Below, piece by piece: positions 35,120 to 44,990 of a DNA stretch of 64,000 nucleotides (within the stretch, counting starts at the first letter, position 1; each line of letters starts with the position of its first letter). Source of the stretch: Alicyclobacillus sp. SO9. Its GTDB lineage: Bacteria; Bacillota; Bacilli; Alicyclobacillales; Alicyclobacillaceae. The stretch covers positions 4,340,001 to 4,404,000 of the forward strand of contig NZ_CP066339.1 in the NCBI RefSeq assembly GCF_016406125.1, given 5' to 3'. The notes below the pieces were generated by a model. It worked only from the letters and a program-made list of their open reading frames with translations. It did not search any database and was not told the origin of the DNA. The translations under genes were made by a program, and so were the position numbers.

Positions 35120-36586
35120 TTATTTCAATACGGTCCCCTTTAGCCATAAGCCGCGGTGCCTGTGTTTCATGTTCTCGGCTCCGTATTTGTCCTTCAGTTC
35201 GTATCCCTTACCAATCAGTTCCTCAATTAAGGTTTGTCTAGCCCGCCACGGAAGTGCAGTTGTTTCAGCAATTAGACCTGCGTTGATAATGAATTTGACG
35301 GTGTTTTCAACATTGCTAAAATCCACATCCCACATTTCTATCTCAACTTCCACGTCTGTGAAGTGTTGTTTTGCATGCTCCACAATAAACTCGGGTTCCG
35401 GCAGCGGGTCTTGCGCATCCATAGCTAGTCCCATTTTGAAAACAGGCTCAAACCATTCTATGAAAAAATCTTCCTTTTGAGAGAAGTTTAGAGCTGCTAC
35501 CGTTACAAATCTCCCGCCTTCTCTCGTTACTCTAGCAATCTCCTTGAGAGCCCTGGGAATCTCCGTGAAATGTAAAAACCACATTCCAGTCACACAATCG
35601 AAGCTGTTGTCGGGGAAAGGAATCTTTTCAGCTGCAGCTTGCCGAAAAACCACGTTTGCGGCATCATACCTGGACAGTTTCTGTTTGGCTCTTTGCAGCA
35701 TGCCAATGGACGGGTCCGTAGCCACCACACTGCCTTGTTTCCCTACCGCTTGGTACAGTCCGTCATCCAATGTCAGCGCACCAGCACCGCAGCCAAGTTC
35801 CAGCACGCGCATCCCGCTGTGAATGCCTGTCCACTGGATAAGCCGGCGCCGGTCTTCATGGACTCCCGGGTTGAAAGTATCCATAATTTTTTCGTAGTCG
35901 TCCATATTCGTAAAACCATTTGCTCTCAACAGTTGCTCATGCTGCCGTAAGTATCCGCACTGCTCTAAGTCACGCCAGCACTCTTCATACAGTTGTTTGC
36001 CGGCTTCAGTCAAGCGGACAAAGCTTTGCCCATCCCTGGCAACACGCTCAAAAAACTCATACTGCAGGGCGAATTGCAGCTCATATTCCAACGAGTACTC
36101 AACCCAAGGGCGGTGCCACTCACCGGAAAGGAATTTGTCTTCGGGAACTTCTCCATAGTAGAGTAACAACTTATTGTTCAAATAGGTTATCACGCGTGCG
36201 TAGACAGACAACAAGGCGGAACCGCCGTTGCGCTCAAGATAGTCTCGCAACAATGACGTGGCCACAGACGCCATTTCCTCCGTAATCACCAGTGTACCAA
36301 GTCTCATGTGGCTGAGGTAGGCTGCCGTCGACAATAGGATTTCGTAATACGCCCGCTCACGAAAATCTGAATTCACGTCAAATTCCACCCAAAACACTTG
36401 TGCTTCCGTGTCCTGGGCCGCCAACTCCGCTGCTGTTTTCTTGAGTTTGGCCTGTAACCGCTGATGAATCCGCTCTTCACCGTCATTCATCGCCAACCAA
36501 GGGGCAATGACAATGTCTGACGCTTCCATCTTCTCAAACTCGGCAGTAATTCTATCCAACCTGGTTTCGTCCGTGTCGACCGACAT
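35120..36586 (-). CDS. SAM-dependent methyltransferase with helical N-terminal domain
   Basis: The protein has about 488 residues. The C-terminal half (about 235-400) is a class I methyltransferase with motif I VLELGCGAGALT, the acidic end of motif II VVATDPSIGM and FDCVTGMWFLHF. The first 220 residues are mostly helical and charged, with no family I recognise. The last 100 residues form an extra domain. The ATG at 36586 is chosen because GGTGGGG lies six bases upstream. It is a single gene; the substrate is unknown. The N-terminal part could be a substrate-recognition or regulatory domain. Confidence 0.8.
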   Translation of the reverse strand: MSVDTDETRLDRITAEFEKMEASDIVIAPWLAMNDGEERIHQRLQAKLKKTAAELAAQDTEAQVFWVEFDVNSDFRERAYYEILLSTAAYLSHMRLGTLVITEEMASVATSLLRDYLERNGGSALLSVYARVITYLNNKLLLYYGEVPEDKFLSGEWHRPWVEYSLEYELQFALQYEFFERVARDGQSFVRLTEAGKQLYEECWRDLEQCGYLRQHEQLLRANGFTNMDDYEKIMDTFNPGVHEDRRRLIQWTGIHSGMRVLELGCGAGALTLDDGLYQAVGKQGSVVATDPSIGMLQRAKQKLSRYDAANVVFRQAAAEKIPFPDNSFDCVTGMWFLHFTEIPRALKEIARVTREGGRFVTVAALNFSQKEDFFIEWFEPVFKMGLAMDAQDPLPEPEFIVEHAKQHFTDVEVEIEMWDVDFSNVENTVKFIINAGLIAETTALPWRARQTLIEELIGKGYELKDKYGAENMKHRHRGLWLKGTVLK

Positions 36587-36763
36587 TATTATCCCCACCC
36601 GCTAGAATATAGTATAGAATCGGCGTTTACATGTCTTCTTTATTATGTGCATTTTTCCAATTAATTTCAAAGATTTTGCACCAATAAATGAAATTGTCAC
36701 AACTTACGTCGTGACTCGCACTGTTTCCATCAAGATTCACCGACTGTGACCTAGCGTGGAAAT

Positions 36764-38836
36764 TTACAGCGATTGCTTAAATGTCTCCAGGTCTGTTGTG
36801 GGGGCTTGGCATGCGAATTGCCTGCAAACGTAGGCCGTGGTTTGTTGGTTTTGCTGTTGATAAGAAGCTGCAAAGGGAATCAGCTTACGGAATTGATTAG
36901 ATCCGTTATTGACAGCCCAGACTGTATTAGGCAGAAACCTGCTATAGATTTCCGCAAGCATATCTTGCGTCTGCAGATCATCGTTTTTGCCCACAAGTAC
37001 AATCTCCTTTCCTGGGAACAATGCAAAGGACAAAGCCATTAAGTAGTGGGTATATCCTGCCGGATAGCGATTGACTTCTCCTGAAAAGGCCTGAAGACAC
37101 TGGTTTGCCGCTTCTTCCAATTCTGCGTCACCTGTCAGACGAGCCAGCCGGAACTGATTCCAAGCCGCCACACTGTTTCCTGACGGCAGTGCACCGTCGT
37201 AAATGTCCTTGGGCCTTGCAAACAACGCTTCACTGTCTGTTCCATATAAGAAGAAGCCGCCGTTTTTGTCGTCCCAGAACAGCTCTTTCATCTGCCGATT
37301 CAACCCCACTGCGGTCTCCAGGTAATCCGCGTCACATGTGGCTTCGTAGAGTTCGGTCAAGCCCCAGATGAAAAAGGCATAATCGTCCAGATAGCCTAGA
37401 TGCGCCGCTTCACCATCCCGATAGCGAGCGAACAGACGTCCATCCTCGCGGCGAAGATGTGTCAAGACAAAACCAGCTGCTTTTACAGCGTGATCCTTAT
37501 ATCCCTCGTCTCCCAACACCTGTGCGGCCTTGGCAAGCGCGGCAATCATGAGACCGTTCCACGCCGTTAAAACCTTGTCGTCCTTATGAGGATGTACGCG
37601 CTGTTCCCGCGCTTGAAACAGCTTGTTTCTCGCGTTAGTATGCTGAGCCTCAAACTCTGTTTCATCGAGTCCGCGTTCTTCACAGAACGCCTGAACATCT
37701 TGTTTCATCAAATGCAGAATGTTCTTCCCGTCAAAGTTTCCGAACTCTGAGACCTGGTAGTAGTTGCAAATGAGAGATCCCGTTTCATCTCCGAGAACCG
37801 CCTTCACCTGCTTTGGCGTCCAAGTGTAAAACCGGCCTTCCTCACCTTCGGAGTCCGCATCCTCCGCAGAGTAGAACCCGCCTTCAACGGATGTCATGTC
37901 CCGCAGAACATATGTGAAGACCTCTTTCGCAATACGTTTATACCTGTCGCGTTTTGTCACCTGATAAGCTTCCAGGTAGGCAATCGCCAGCAACGCATTG
38001 TCATAAAGCATTTTTTCGAAATGCGGGACAAGCCACCGCCGGTCGGTGGAGTAGCGGGCGAAGCCGCCGCCAACGTGATCGTAGATGCCTCCCCGGTACA
38101 TCGCATCCAACGTCTTCTCCACCATTTCAAGCGCATGGACTTCACCGGTTTGCTGGTAGTAACGAAGCAGAAACGACAGATTGTGCGGAGTCGGGAACTT
38201 GGGCGCATCGCCAAAGCCGCCGTATTCCGCATCAAACTCATCCGCAAGGGTCCGATAGGCGCTGTGTACCGTCTCTTCATTCAAGTCTGACGCCGCGGCC
38301 CCTGACTGATAATGAGCGCTGACAGCCTCTGCGATTTTGTCACCGGATTGTTCCACTTTGTCTCGGTTTTGTTTCCACTCTTCCAGTAGTTTCGCCAGAA
38401 TATCGAGCAAACCGCCGCGGCCGTATTTTCGTTCCTTGGGAAAATATGTTCCGGCAAAAAACGGTTTCTTGTCCGGCGTCATAACAATGGTCAACGGCCA
38501 GCCTCCCTGACCCGTCAGAGCCTGGCACACTGTCATGTAGATACTGTCGATGTCGGGGCGCTCTTCCCTGTCGACCTTGATGGCCACAAAGTTTTCATTC
38601 ATGTATGCTGCTACTTCATCGTCCTCAAACGACTCCCGCTCCATCACGTGACACCAATGGCAAGTAGAATAGCCAATAGACAAAAAGATAGGTTTATCCT
38701 CTTGCTCGGCCTTCTGGAACGCTTCGTCTCCCCACGGGAACCAGTCAACGGGGTTGTGTGCGTGTTGAAGAAGGTATGGAGATTTTTCATGAAAAAGACG
38801 GTTTGTGTATGTATGTTCTCCGTTGCTCTGCGTCAC
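36764..38836 (-). CDS. Thioredoxin-domain protein, DUF255/YyaL family
   Basis: The 690-residue protein has an N-terminal thioredoxin-like domain (about 8-170) starting [20 protein letters not shown], with the motif STCHWCHVM around the CxxC. A six-hairpin (alpha/alpha)6-barrel domain follows. Length and layout fit bacterial YyaL and the eukaryotic SPATA20 proteins exactly. The family has no firmly established reaction; redox or sugar-related roles are proposed. It is cytoplasmic. The GTG start follows AAAGGATG. It stands alone between a methyltransferase and a LysR gene. Confidence 0.93.
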   Translation of the reverse strand: MTQSNGEHTYTNRLFHEKSPYLLQHAHNPVDWFPWGDEAFQKAEQEDKPIFLSIGYSTCHWCHVMERESFEDDEVAAYMNENFVAIKVDREERPDIDSIYMTVCQALTGQGGWPLTIVMTPDKKPFFAGTYFPKERKYGRGGLLDILAKLLEEWKQNRDKVEQSGDKIAEAVSAHYQSGAAASDLNEETVHSAYRTLADEFDAEYGGFGDAPKFPTPHNLSFLLRYYQQTGEVHALEMVEKTLDAMYRGGIYDHVGGGFARYSTDRRWLVPHFEKMLYDNALLAIAYLEAYQVTKRDRYKRIAKEVFTYVLRDMTSVEGGFYSAEDADSEGEEGRFYTWTPKQVKAVLGDETGSLICNYYQVSEFGNFDGKNILHLMKQDVQAFCEERGLDETEFEAQHTNARNKLFQAREQRVHPHKDDKVLTAWNGLMIAALAKAAQVLGDEGYKDHAVKAAGFVLTHLRREDGRLFARYRDGEAAHLGYLDDYAFFIWGLTELYEATCDADYLETAVGLNRQMKELFWDDKNGGFFLYGTDSEALFARPKDIYDGALPSGNSVAAWNQFRLARLTGDAELEEAANQCLQAFSGEVNRYPAGYTHYLMALSFALFPGKEIVLVGKNDDLQTQDMLAEIYSRFLPNTVWAVNNGSNQFRKLIPFAASYQQQNQQTTAYVCRQFACQAPTTDLETFKQSL

Positions 38837-38917
38837 GGTTCATTCATCCTTTCCGGGAAATCTAACGTTATTGTACACCTGCGTGCATGGCGTTAGTCTC
38901 CTGCGGCCATTGTAACG

Positions 38918-39847
38918 CTATGACAGAGCTGGTGCCTCACCGGACAGGGGGCGTGATTCTCTTCCTGCTTGCCTCAGTTGGCCTCGAAAAATCTCCAATA
39001 GTGATTGCGCCGCTTTGCTCATCGTCAAATCGGTTCTGTAAAGAAGCCCGATTGGCAAATGGACGGTGGTGTCAACAAGGGTCCGTGCTACTGTACCAGG
39101 AGGGAGTTGTGCCGCGCTGATTTCAGGAACGAAGGAAACACCGAGGTTGGCCTGCACCATACCTTTGAGTGCTTCGAAACTCCCAACTTCAACACCGCTG
39201 CCGGGATAGCTGACTTGTTCCATCAGCGACCTTTCAATCATTGCCCGATACTGACAAGTCCTTTCTTTCATCAAAATGCGTTCCGTTGAGAGGTCGTCCA
39301 TGGTTAAATCGGGGCGATTCGCGAGAGGATTCTGGGTAGACACGAGCAGTACGAACTGCTCGTCAAAGAGGGGCTCATAGAACAGATTTGTCTGTGTGAC
39401 GGGAGGCGAGCACAGACCGAAGTCCGCGCGGCCCTCAGCAATCGTTTCTGTAATGAATTCAGTACCTCCAACATCCAGCGAGAGCTGCACCTGCGGCCGT
39501 TCGCGACAGAAGTCAGCAAGAATCATCGGCAGTCGAAGGCTGGCAGAGGGTTCATTCGCCGCAATCCGGACTCGACCCGCATATCCACTGCCGGCACTTG
39601 TAAGCAACCGTTTAATGTCTTCAATTGCATTCAGCAAACTGCCCGTCTTCAGGCTGAGCAGTCGACCTTCTTCGGTGAGTTTGACGCGTTTCCCATGGCG
39701 ATCGAACAATTTTACTCCCAAATCCGACTCCAAATTTTGAATTTGAACCGTCACAGTGGACTGAGCATACTGGAGTACATCAGCGGCCTTCTGAAATCCA
39801 TCCAGTTCCACAATGGTGTGAAATGTCTTGAGAGCTTTGAAGTCCAT
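38918..39847 (-). CDS. LysR-family transcriptional regulator
   Basis: The 309-residue protein has an N-terminal winged HTH (about 1-60: ALKTFHTIVELDGFQKAADV, then QYAQSTVTVQIQNLESDLGV). An effector-binding domain of the periplasmic-binding fold follows from about 90. Length is normal. It probably binds in the 112-bp AT-rich gap before the divergent MFS gene and controls it in response to a small ligand. The ATG has AGGAGG upstream at good spacing. Confidence 0.92.
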   Translation of the reverse strand: MDFKALKTFHTIVELDGFQKAADVLQYAQSTVTVQIQNLESDLGVKLFDRHGKRVKLTEEGRLLSLKTGSLLNAIEDIKRLLTSAGSGYAGRVRIAANEPSASLRLPMILADFCRERPQVQLSLDVGGTEFITETIAEGRADFGLCSPPVTQTNLFYEPLFDEQFVLLVSTQNPLANRPDLTMDDLSTERILMKERTCQYRAMIERSLMEQVSYPGSGVEVGSFEALKGMVQANLGVSFVPEISAAQLPPGTVARTLVDTTVHLPIGLLYRTDLTMSKAAQSLLEIFRGQLRQAGRESRPLSGEAPALS

Positions 39848-39959
39848 CTCCAGCCTCCTTATCTATAAAAACGAATCAAACATTTATTTAATTCTATTTT
39901 ACAAATAAGATACCATCCCTCATTCTATTGTCAACCTAAAGTGAAGGGGTTACGAATCC

Positions 39960-41222
39960 ATGAACAAGTCTGCTGTCAGTTGGACGACATTGTGGGCCTC
40001 ACTTCTGTTCGCGATTATCTTAGGCTTTTCTCGTCTGTCATATGGACTGTTCATGCCAATCATCCAGCGCGTGTTGGGAGGCACCTACGGTGAACTCGGG
40101 ATTGTCGGCACACTCAATTTCGTTGGCTATTTTCTGGGAACCATGGCTTTGCCATTGATGCTGACACGCTTCCAAATGAACAGGCGAAGAATAAATCTTT
40201 TTGCAAGCTGTCTTTTGGGTCTAACCATGATGGGGTCAGGATTGAGTTACAGCCTCATTCAACTTGCCGCCTGGCGCCTTGTAATTGGCCTGATGTCGGC
40301 ATTTTCAACCGTGTTGGTATTGTCTTTGGCGCTCGACCGAATTCTGCCGAGTCAACGAGGTTCAGCCTCTGGATTGATATGGATGGGCGGTTCAGCGGGA
40401 ATTGTGGTTTCGGGCCTCGTTGCGCCAGCAGTGATTAACCCAGCTCATGTCTTTGCTTGGCGAATTTCCTGGATGGCCATGGGTTTGTTTGGCGTTCTCA
40501 GTGCTGTAGGCTTTGAAGCGGTATTAAGACGGACGCCTGAACCAAAAGTAGAAGTACAGGAAGTTGCCTCCAACCGTTCAAGGCCACGGACAAACTATCG
40601 CATGATTTTTGCTGCTGATAAGCTGCTGCTTTTGGCACTTTCGTATTTTCTCTACGGCTGGAGCTATATTGTGTACTTTACTTATCTCATACCGTTTCTG
40701 GTAAAACAGGGTGTCCCAGCTCTGGAGGCCGGTATGATATGGGCCGCTATTGGCTTGGCGAGTATGTTTAACGGGGTGCTGGCCGGCAAAGTGATTGACA
40801 GATGGCCAAACGGTTTCACCTTGGCAATTGGTTTGGCCGTCGGAACACTGGGTACTGCAGCTGTGTTCTTCGATGATTTTACACTCACCTTCGTTGGTGC
40901 CGTCCTTATCGGCTTAGCCACGTTCCTATCCCCTCCTGTCATGACCAGTGCAATGCTGAACAGAGAATTATCTGCGGAATCATACCCCAACATCCTGAGC
41001 ATCTTCTCAGCGTTATTCGCTGCCGGCCAAATGATAGGTCCGCTTGTGGGCGGATGGACAGTGGACAAAATGGGGTTACAAATGGGTGTGGCATCGAGTG
41101 CAGTCTTCATGCTCTTGTCCGCCGTGCTTGCAGCACTCTACGGGTTGCAGCAGCATCGACGCGCACAAAATCAAATGCGCAGTCTGGTAGAGGTACCCCC
41201 TATACGTGATTTCCAATCCTGA
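39960..41222 (+). CDS. MFS transporter (YbfB/CynX-like)
   Basis: The 420-residue protein has twelve predicted TM helices and a long central loop (about 195-220). The start LLFAIILGFSRLSYGLFMPI and the GELGIVGTLNFVGYFLGT segment resemble the YbfB/YjiJ branch of the major facilitator superfamily. It should move a small solute across the membrane, probably an organic or amino acid; the substrate is not clear. It is divergent from a LysR regulator and followed by a strong terminator. The ATG follows AAGGGG at about ten bases. Confidence 0.88.
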   Translation: MNKSAVSWTTLWASLLFAIILGFSRLSYGLFMPIIQRVLGGTYGELGIVGTLNFVGYFLGTMALPLMLTRFQMNRRRINLFASCLLGLTMMGSGLSYSLIQLAAWRLVIGLMSAFSTVLVLSLALDRILPSQRGSASGLIWMGGSAGIVVSGLVAPAVINPAHVFAWRISWMAMGLFGVLSAVGFEAVLRRTPEPKVEVQEVASNRSRPRTNYRMIFAADKLLLLALSYFLYGWSYIVYFTYLIPFLVKQGVPALEAGMIWAAIGLASMFNGVLAGKVIDRWPNGFTLAIGLAVGTLGTAAVFFDDFTLTFVGAVLIGLATFLSPPVMTSAMLNRELSAESYPNILSIFSALFAAGQMIGPLVGGWTVDKMGLQMGVASSAVFMLLSAVLAALYGLQQHRRAQNQMRSLVEVPPIRDFQS

Positions 41223-41250
41223 CATGCGTTCACAATATCGGCTAAGAACA

Positions 41251-41285
41251 CAAACAAACCCGCACCCTTGCAGCGGGTTTGTTTG
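41251..41285. terminator. Bidirectional intrinsic terminator
   Basis: CAAACAAACCCGC (41251-41263) and GCGGGTTTGTTTG (41273-41285) form a perfect 13-bp stem with a 9-base loop. Its T-rich 3' arm can end both the MFS transcript and the Maf-gene transcript that converge here. Confidence 0.85.
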
Positions 41286-41319
41286 CAGTTTGGCATATGG
41301 AAACTCCTGCTTCGCGGCC

Positions 41320-43275
41320 TTATGACTTGGAAAAGGTTTGCTTCAGGTGTTGTTCTGCCAGTTCAAAGTGATTTTTTACGAAATGACACGTTCGCTGCAA
41401 ATACTGAAACATCTGCTTCTGTAAGCCTGTAACCTGTTTCAACCGTTGGACACTGTCCACCTCGCCCACGTCATTGATTTGTTTGTGTATGGCAAATATC
41501 ACTTGCTGAGTAAAGGGGACAATCTGTTCGTCTACTGCGTACTTCTTAAATGCGGCAGTATTGGTCTGAAACAGTTTCTCGACAAAAGGCGGCAAACTGC
41601 TCTCTGGATACTTTTCTTGCAGTTTGCAAGCCCGCTCAATCAGATTGCAATTGTGGATGTCGCTGTCAGCTTGCTCAACCAAATTTGAGAATTTGGCTTT
41701 GATATCCACAACCTGCTTCACAAGCGTAGTTGTTCGCTCTTCAATCTGGGAATCGGCGGCAACCGCCTGCTTATCCTGTGTCACATTTTCCAGGTACTGA
41801 TACAAATTCATCGGCAGCGGGTCCGTACAATAGTTGTCAAGGGCCTCACGAAGGGTCATCAGTCGGGTTCCTTGAATGTAAGCACCACCTTCTGTAGCAT
41901 CGATAAAGTCTACACTGCTGTACTCTTGAATCTTCTGCTCGAACCAGGTTTTAAACTCGTACCAGATTTTTGTCGTAAGGACAGGCTGACCGTCCACTCC
42001 CTTTACGGTGAAAGAGGGCTGTGACTGCAGCAATTTTACCTGATTTTCCAAATCCGCCTGCGTGTATGCAGACAGCTTGCTGTGTGTCTGCTTGTTCGGT
42101 CCGAACGCCAAATCCTGGCCAATTAAAACAATCGGATTCGCTCCGACCCAGAGGGCAAACTCGAAGGCTAAATGAGCTGACGAACCCCCTCCGTGAAGAC
42201 CCGAAGGCTCGTGTCCAGGTTTCGGTGCCTCACCCGAGGGATTTTCCGAAATAGCATTTTGAATCCACTTGCCAGTAGATTCACTGTTCCGAAATACAGG
42301 GACCCACGGGCCTTTAAAACTGGCTGGAATCCTGGGATCCATTAAGGTCAGTCCAACCATGACCAGCTGCGGCGGAATCTCTTGGTGTTCAAAGTGAATG
42401 TGATAGACATTGGGGGTCCGTTCTGTGACGCAGATGGCATCTGGTACAATACCTCTGCGAAGACAAGGTTGCAGTGCAGATTCAGCAGTAAAGATGAGGG
42501 ATTTTCCCACTGCTTCATGAAGAAGTTCGATGTTCTTGTCCAATGACGGTCCATTTGAGACAATGAATGCCGGCTTGCCTGCAAAACTGTTTTTCAACGA
42601 ATCCAGCTTCGGGCTGTGCAGTATGGCATTCACATTATCCAAGGTATTGTACATACCAACCAGCGTGTCGTGAACCGAATTTCCGACACTGCTCAAATGC
42701 AGCTCCAGTGTATTCCATAACCATTCATGAAGCGCTAAATAAGTTGCTTTTTCATTTCTGTGTGCCAACCACGTAAAGAATGCAGCAGGTTTTGTTGCAC
42801 GAAGCAGAAATTCTGATGTAATCACGCTGTTCAGCATCGCTTTCATTTGATTGCTCGTGCCAATGACGAAATGAACCGACGGGTCCTTTAACAGGGGTGT
42901 CATATCAATACGGGTGAGCATTGCGTAAAACAAGTGTGTGTTTTCCTCAAAAATAATGGTTTCTGTGTAGGGTTTCTTTCTTCGGTAGTACTCAATTAAG
43001 GGATAGCCGAAGCCGCATCCATAAATGAAGCTGACCATAACATCCTTGTAATCCAGTGTCTGCGCCCATTGTTTGCCTTCTTCCCATGGATCGACAAGGC
43101 TGTTCGTATGAATAACAGCATCATCTCGTCTCATTACAGCGACTGGCCAACCGCGCTCTCCAAGGACTGTCTCAACGGTTTGAGACAACGGATTCCCTTC
43201 ACGAATTTGCGGCAGGACGTCTTTCAAGTGTGGAGGTAAATTTGAAAGGTTGTTTTCCAGTACTGGATTCTTCAT
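41320..43275 (-). CDS. Maf (DUF115) motility-associated-factor glycosyltransferase
   Basis: The 651-residue protein belongs to the Maf/DUF115 family. The central part (about 215-460) shows GKPAFIVSNGPSLDKNIELL, FTAESALQPCLRRGIVPDA, HGGGSSAHLAFEFA and NPIVLIGQDLAF, all typical of the GT-A-like Maf core. Maf enzymes transfer pseudaminic or legionaminic acid to Ser/Thr of flagellins. Here a full legionaminic acid pathway lies next to it, but no flagellin gene does. It overlaps the small upstream gene by 4 bp (ATGA). The acceptor may be one of the surface proteins at 44153-45818; this is inference. Confidence 0.9.
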   Translation of the reverse strand: MKNPVLENNLSNLPPHLKDVLPQIREGNPLSQTVETVLGERGWPVAVMRRDDAVIHTNSLVDPWEEGKQWAQTLDYKDVMVSFIYGCGFGYPLIEYYRRKKPYTETIIFEENTHLFYAMLTRIDMTPLLKDPSVHFVIGTSNQMKAMLNSVITSEFLLRATKPAAFFTWLAHRNEKATYLALHEWLWNTLELHLSSVGNSVHDTLVGMYNTLDNVNAILHSPKLDSLKNSFAGKPAFIVSNGPSLDKNIELLHEAVGKSLIFTAESALQPCLRRGIVPDAICVTERTPNVYHIHFEHQEIPPQLVMVGLTLMDPRIPASFKGPWVPVFRNSESTGKWIQNAISENPSGEAPKPGHEPSGLHGGGSSAHLAFEFALWVGANPIVLIGQDLAFGPNKQTHSKLSAYTQADLENQVKLLQSQPSFTVKGVDGQPVLTTKIWYEFKTWFEQKIQEYSSVDFIDATEGGAYIQGTRLMTLREALDNYCTDPLPMNLYQYLENVTQDKQAVAADSQIEERTTTLVKQVVDIKAKFSNLVEQADSDIHNCNLIERACKLQEKYPESSLPPFVEKLFQTNTAAFKKYAVDEQIVPFTQQVIFAIHKQINDVGEVDSVQRLKQVTGLQKQMFQYLQRTCHFVKNHFELAEQHLKQTFSKS

Positions 43276-43634
43276 TGCTTCAACCCTCCTGTTGATTCAT
43301 CACTGTCTTCTGCCTCTGCAATGAGGAGCGGCAGAATTTTGTACTCGAGAGTGTCTGTGGCATGGATGATGTCGCGGCTGTGAAGTGACTGAAGGACTTG
43401 TTTCAGCAGGCGGGTAACTTCTGTTGCAGCAGGAGGAGTAAGCCAGGCTGTCTCTGAGACGAATTCGGTGTCATCCGCAGGACCAGGGCGTTGCACGTCA
43501 TCTAAAGTCTCCAGCCACAGCAAACAGGCCCGTTGAAAGTGTTCTTTGCCTTGTGCATCATCACCGTTGCGCCATGCTGTACAGCCTGCTGCAATGGAGT
43601 CGGTAATCTCTGCAGCCTCATGAGTCATACGCAT
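43272..43634 (-). CDS. Small protein of the Maf operon, unknown family
   Basis: The 120-residue acidic, helical protein (CTAWRNGDDAQGKEHFQRAC and TEVTRLLKQVLQSLHSRDII) may have a TPR-like or four-helix fold. I do not recognise a family. Its stop overlaps the Maf start (ATGA) and its start overlaps the end of the next upstream gene by 17 bp, so the three genes are tightly coupled. By context it may be a chaperone, acceptor-recognition or assembly factor for the glycosyltransferase. Confidence 0.7.
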   Translation of the reverse strand: MRMTHEAAEITDSIAAGCTAWRNGDDAQGKEHFQRACLLWLETLDDVQRPGPADDTEFVSETAWLTPPAATEVTRLLKQVLQSLHSRDIIHATDTLEYKILPLLIAEAEDSDESTGGLKQ

Positions 43635-43911
43635 CGTACTCTCCCTCTTTCCAACGTTTCATCACGATGTCCGAACCTTCTTTAAAGAACCAATCTGCAT
43701 TCAACATGGTTGTTCTGCTTAGCCAGTTATTGGCTTTGTGAAAGTACACTACAGGACCCTGCAGGCGTTTCACATCGCCCAAACCAAAAAGCACGTCCGG
43801 ATTGCTGCTAAGCCATTGGTACCACTCCTCCAGCGTTACCAGCAATTCTTCCCGCGGTGCTTGTTCCTGTTTTGATTCTGAGTCCATTTGTGACTCCATT
43901 TCTGAGTCCAT
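43618..43911 (-). CDS. Small acidic protein at the head of the Maf operon
   Basis: This protein of about 97 residues starts with a Glu/Ser/Asp-rich tail (MDSEMESQMDSESKQ) and continues with VTLEEWYQWLSSNPDVLFGL and WLSRTTMLNADWFFKEG. No family is recognised. ATG at 43911 is chosen for the AGGGGG eight bases upstream; in-frame ATGs at 43947 and 43989 are alternatives. It overlaps the next gene and is divergent from the two putative surface-protein genes. Shared transcription with Maf suggests a role in the same process. Confidence 0.65.
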   Translation of the reverse strand: MDSEMESQMDSESKQEQAPREELLVTLEEWYQWLSSNPDVLFGLGDVKRLQGPVVYFHKANNWLSRTTMLNADWFFKEGSDIVMKRWKEGEYDAYDS

Positions 43912-44152
43912 TTTCCTTGCCCCCTGCCCTTTTATCCTGGTCAACATTCGCCCATTTTCCCGCCGCCTTTTGTGCTGTCGACACGACAAATGTCCTGCTG
44001 AACGTGTAAGTCGGCTCCTATTACTCTATACAGCCAGTTCTTCGTCTGAATGGGCATACTGGATAAAAATCACTGAAATGTAGGTGAAAACCCGAACAGG
44101 GCAACACATTGCCAAATAAGATATGGCAGTCAACTTGGGAGGAAGAGCGGTG

Positions 44153-44821
44153 ATGAGTCAATCTAAACCAAGAAACCAATTTTCGGGAAGAACAGTCCGG
44201 AAATCCAGTGCGAAGAATGCCTTGAAGAAGCGGCAGCAAGTGTCGTCTTCTACACCAAAAGTCCAGATTCTCGACAAAAACAACAAGGTCGTGAAACAGG
44301 TACAGACCGATGAATACGGCCGCCTTTTGACGGTTCCCGTATACAAAAAACGGAAGCAAATGCCGCGAACGAAAATCTATGGACAATATCAAAAAAACAC
44401 ACTGCCGGTTCGAGTCGATGAAAGCGGGCGTTTAGAGACGCGATCGAAGGTCGATGTCCATACAGATACTCTGACTTTTTACGAACAGAGGCAAACGGTG
44501 TACACCTTTAACACCTACACGCCATTGCCTTTCGAAGATATCAGCCACGCAGTTCAGTATGTCTACCTCGTCCACAACCAGGGAGACAACGATGCAGAAA
44601 TCTTTGTGGAGTTGGCCACTGATAATGAGAATGTGGTAAAGGACCTAGACGGTACATACGCTCTGTCTGCCGGCCAGTCAAAAATTTTGACACCGCTTCA
44701 GTTTTCCCGCTTCATCCGCATACAGTACCGCTCTAAAACCCGGGATATGTCCACGAAACTGCACATTGTATTCCAAGCACAACAGGTCTCTGCCCAAACG
44801 GATAACGACGGTAATTCGTAG
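44153..44821 (+). CDS. Putative surface protein with C-terminal beta-sandwich
   Basis: The protein has about 222 residues. A basic, Ser-rich N terminus (to about 35) is followed by two copies of a VxxDExGRLxT motif (QTDEYGRLLTV and RVDESGRLETR). The C-terminal domain of about 85 residues, from VQYVYLVHNQGDNDAEIFV to FQAQ, looks like an all-beta sandwich. The same domain ends the next protein. It resembles proteins annotated with DUF6385 as I remember them, which I cannot verify. There is no signal peptide. ATG at 44153 follows GGGAGG. It may be a spore or cell-surface protein and an acceptor for the neighbouring Maf glycosyltransferase. Confidence 0.65.
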   Translation: MSQSKPRNQFSGRTVRKSSAKNALKKRQQVSSSTPKVQILDKNNKVVKQVQTDEYGRLLTVPVYKKRKQMPRTKIYGQYQKNTLPVRVDESGRLETRSKVDVHTDTLTFYEQRQTVYTFNTYTPLPFEDISHAVQYVYLVHNQGDNDAEIFVELATDNENVVKDLDGTYALSAGQSKILTPLQFSRFIRIQYRSKTRDMSTKLHIVFQAQQVSAQTDNDGNS

Positions 44822-44990
44822 CGGGCATTCTTGCTCTCAAACGCCTGTCCTGGGCACTTACTGCACGCTAAACAATTTCCACAAAATACCGCTTCAGCCT
44901 ACAGCAACGGCCGTGGAAAAATCGAACAAGTTTCGTATGATAGCATGACTCCCCTGTTGAGTCATATTTAGGAATCTTCGTGGAGAGGAG

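Noticed and set aside
37954-38322. Open frames on the opposite strand and other frames of the YyaL-like gene
   Set aside because: Shadow of a conserved 690-residue protein; composition is Arg/Pro/Ser-biased and there is no ribosome site.
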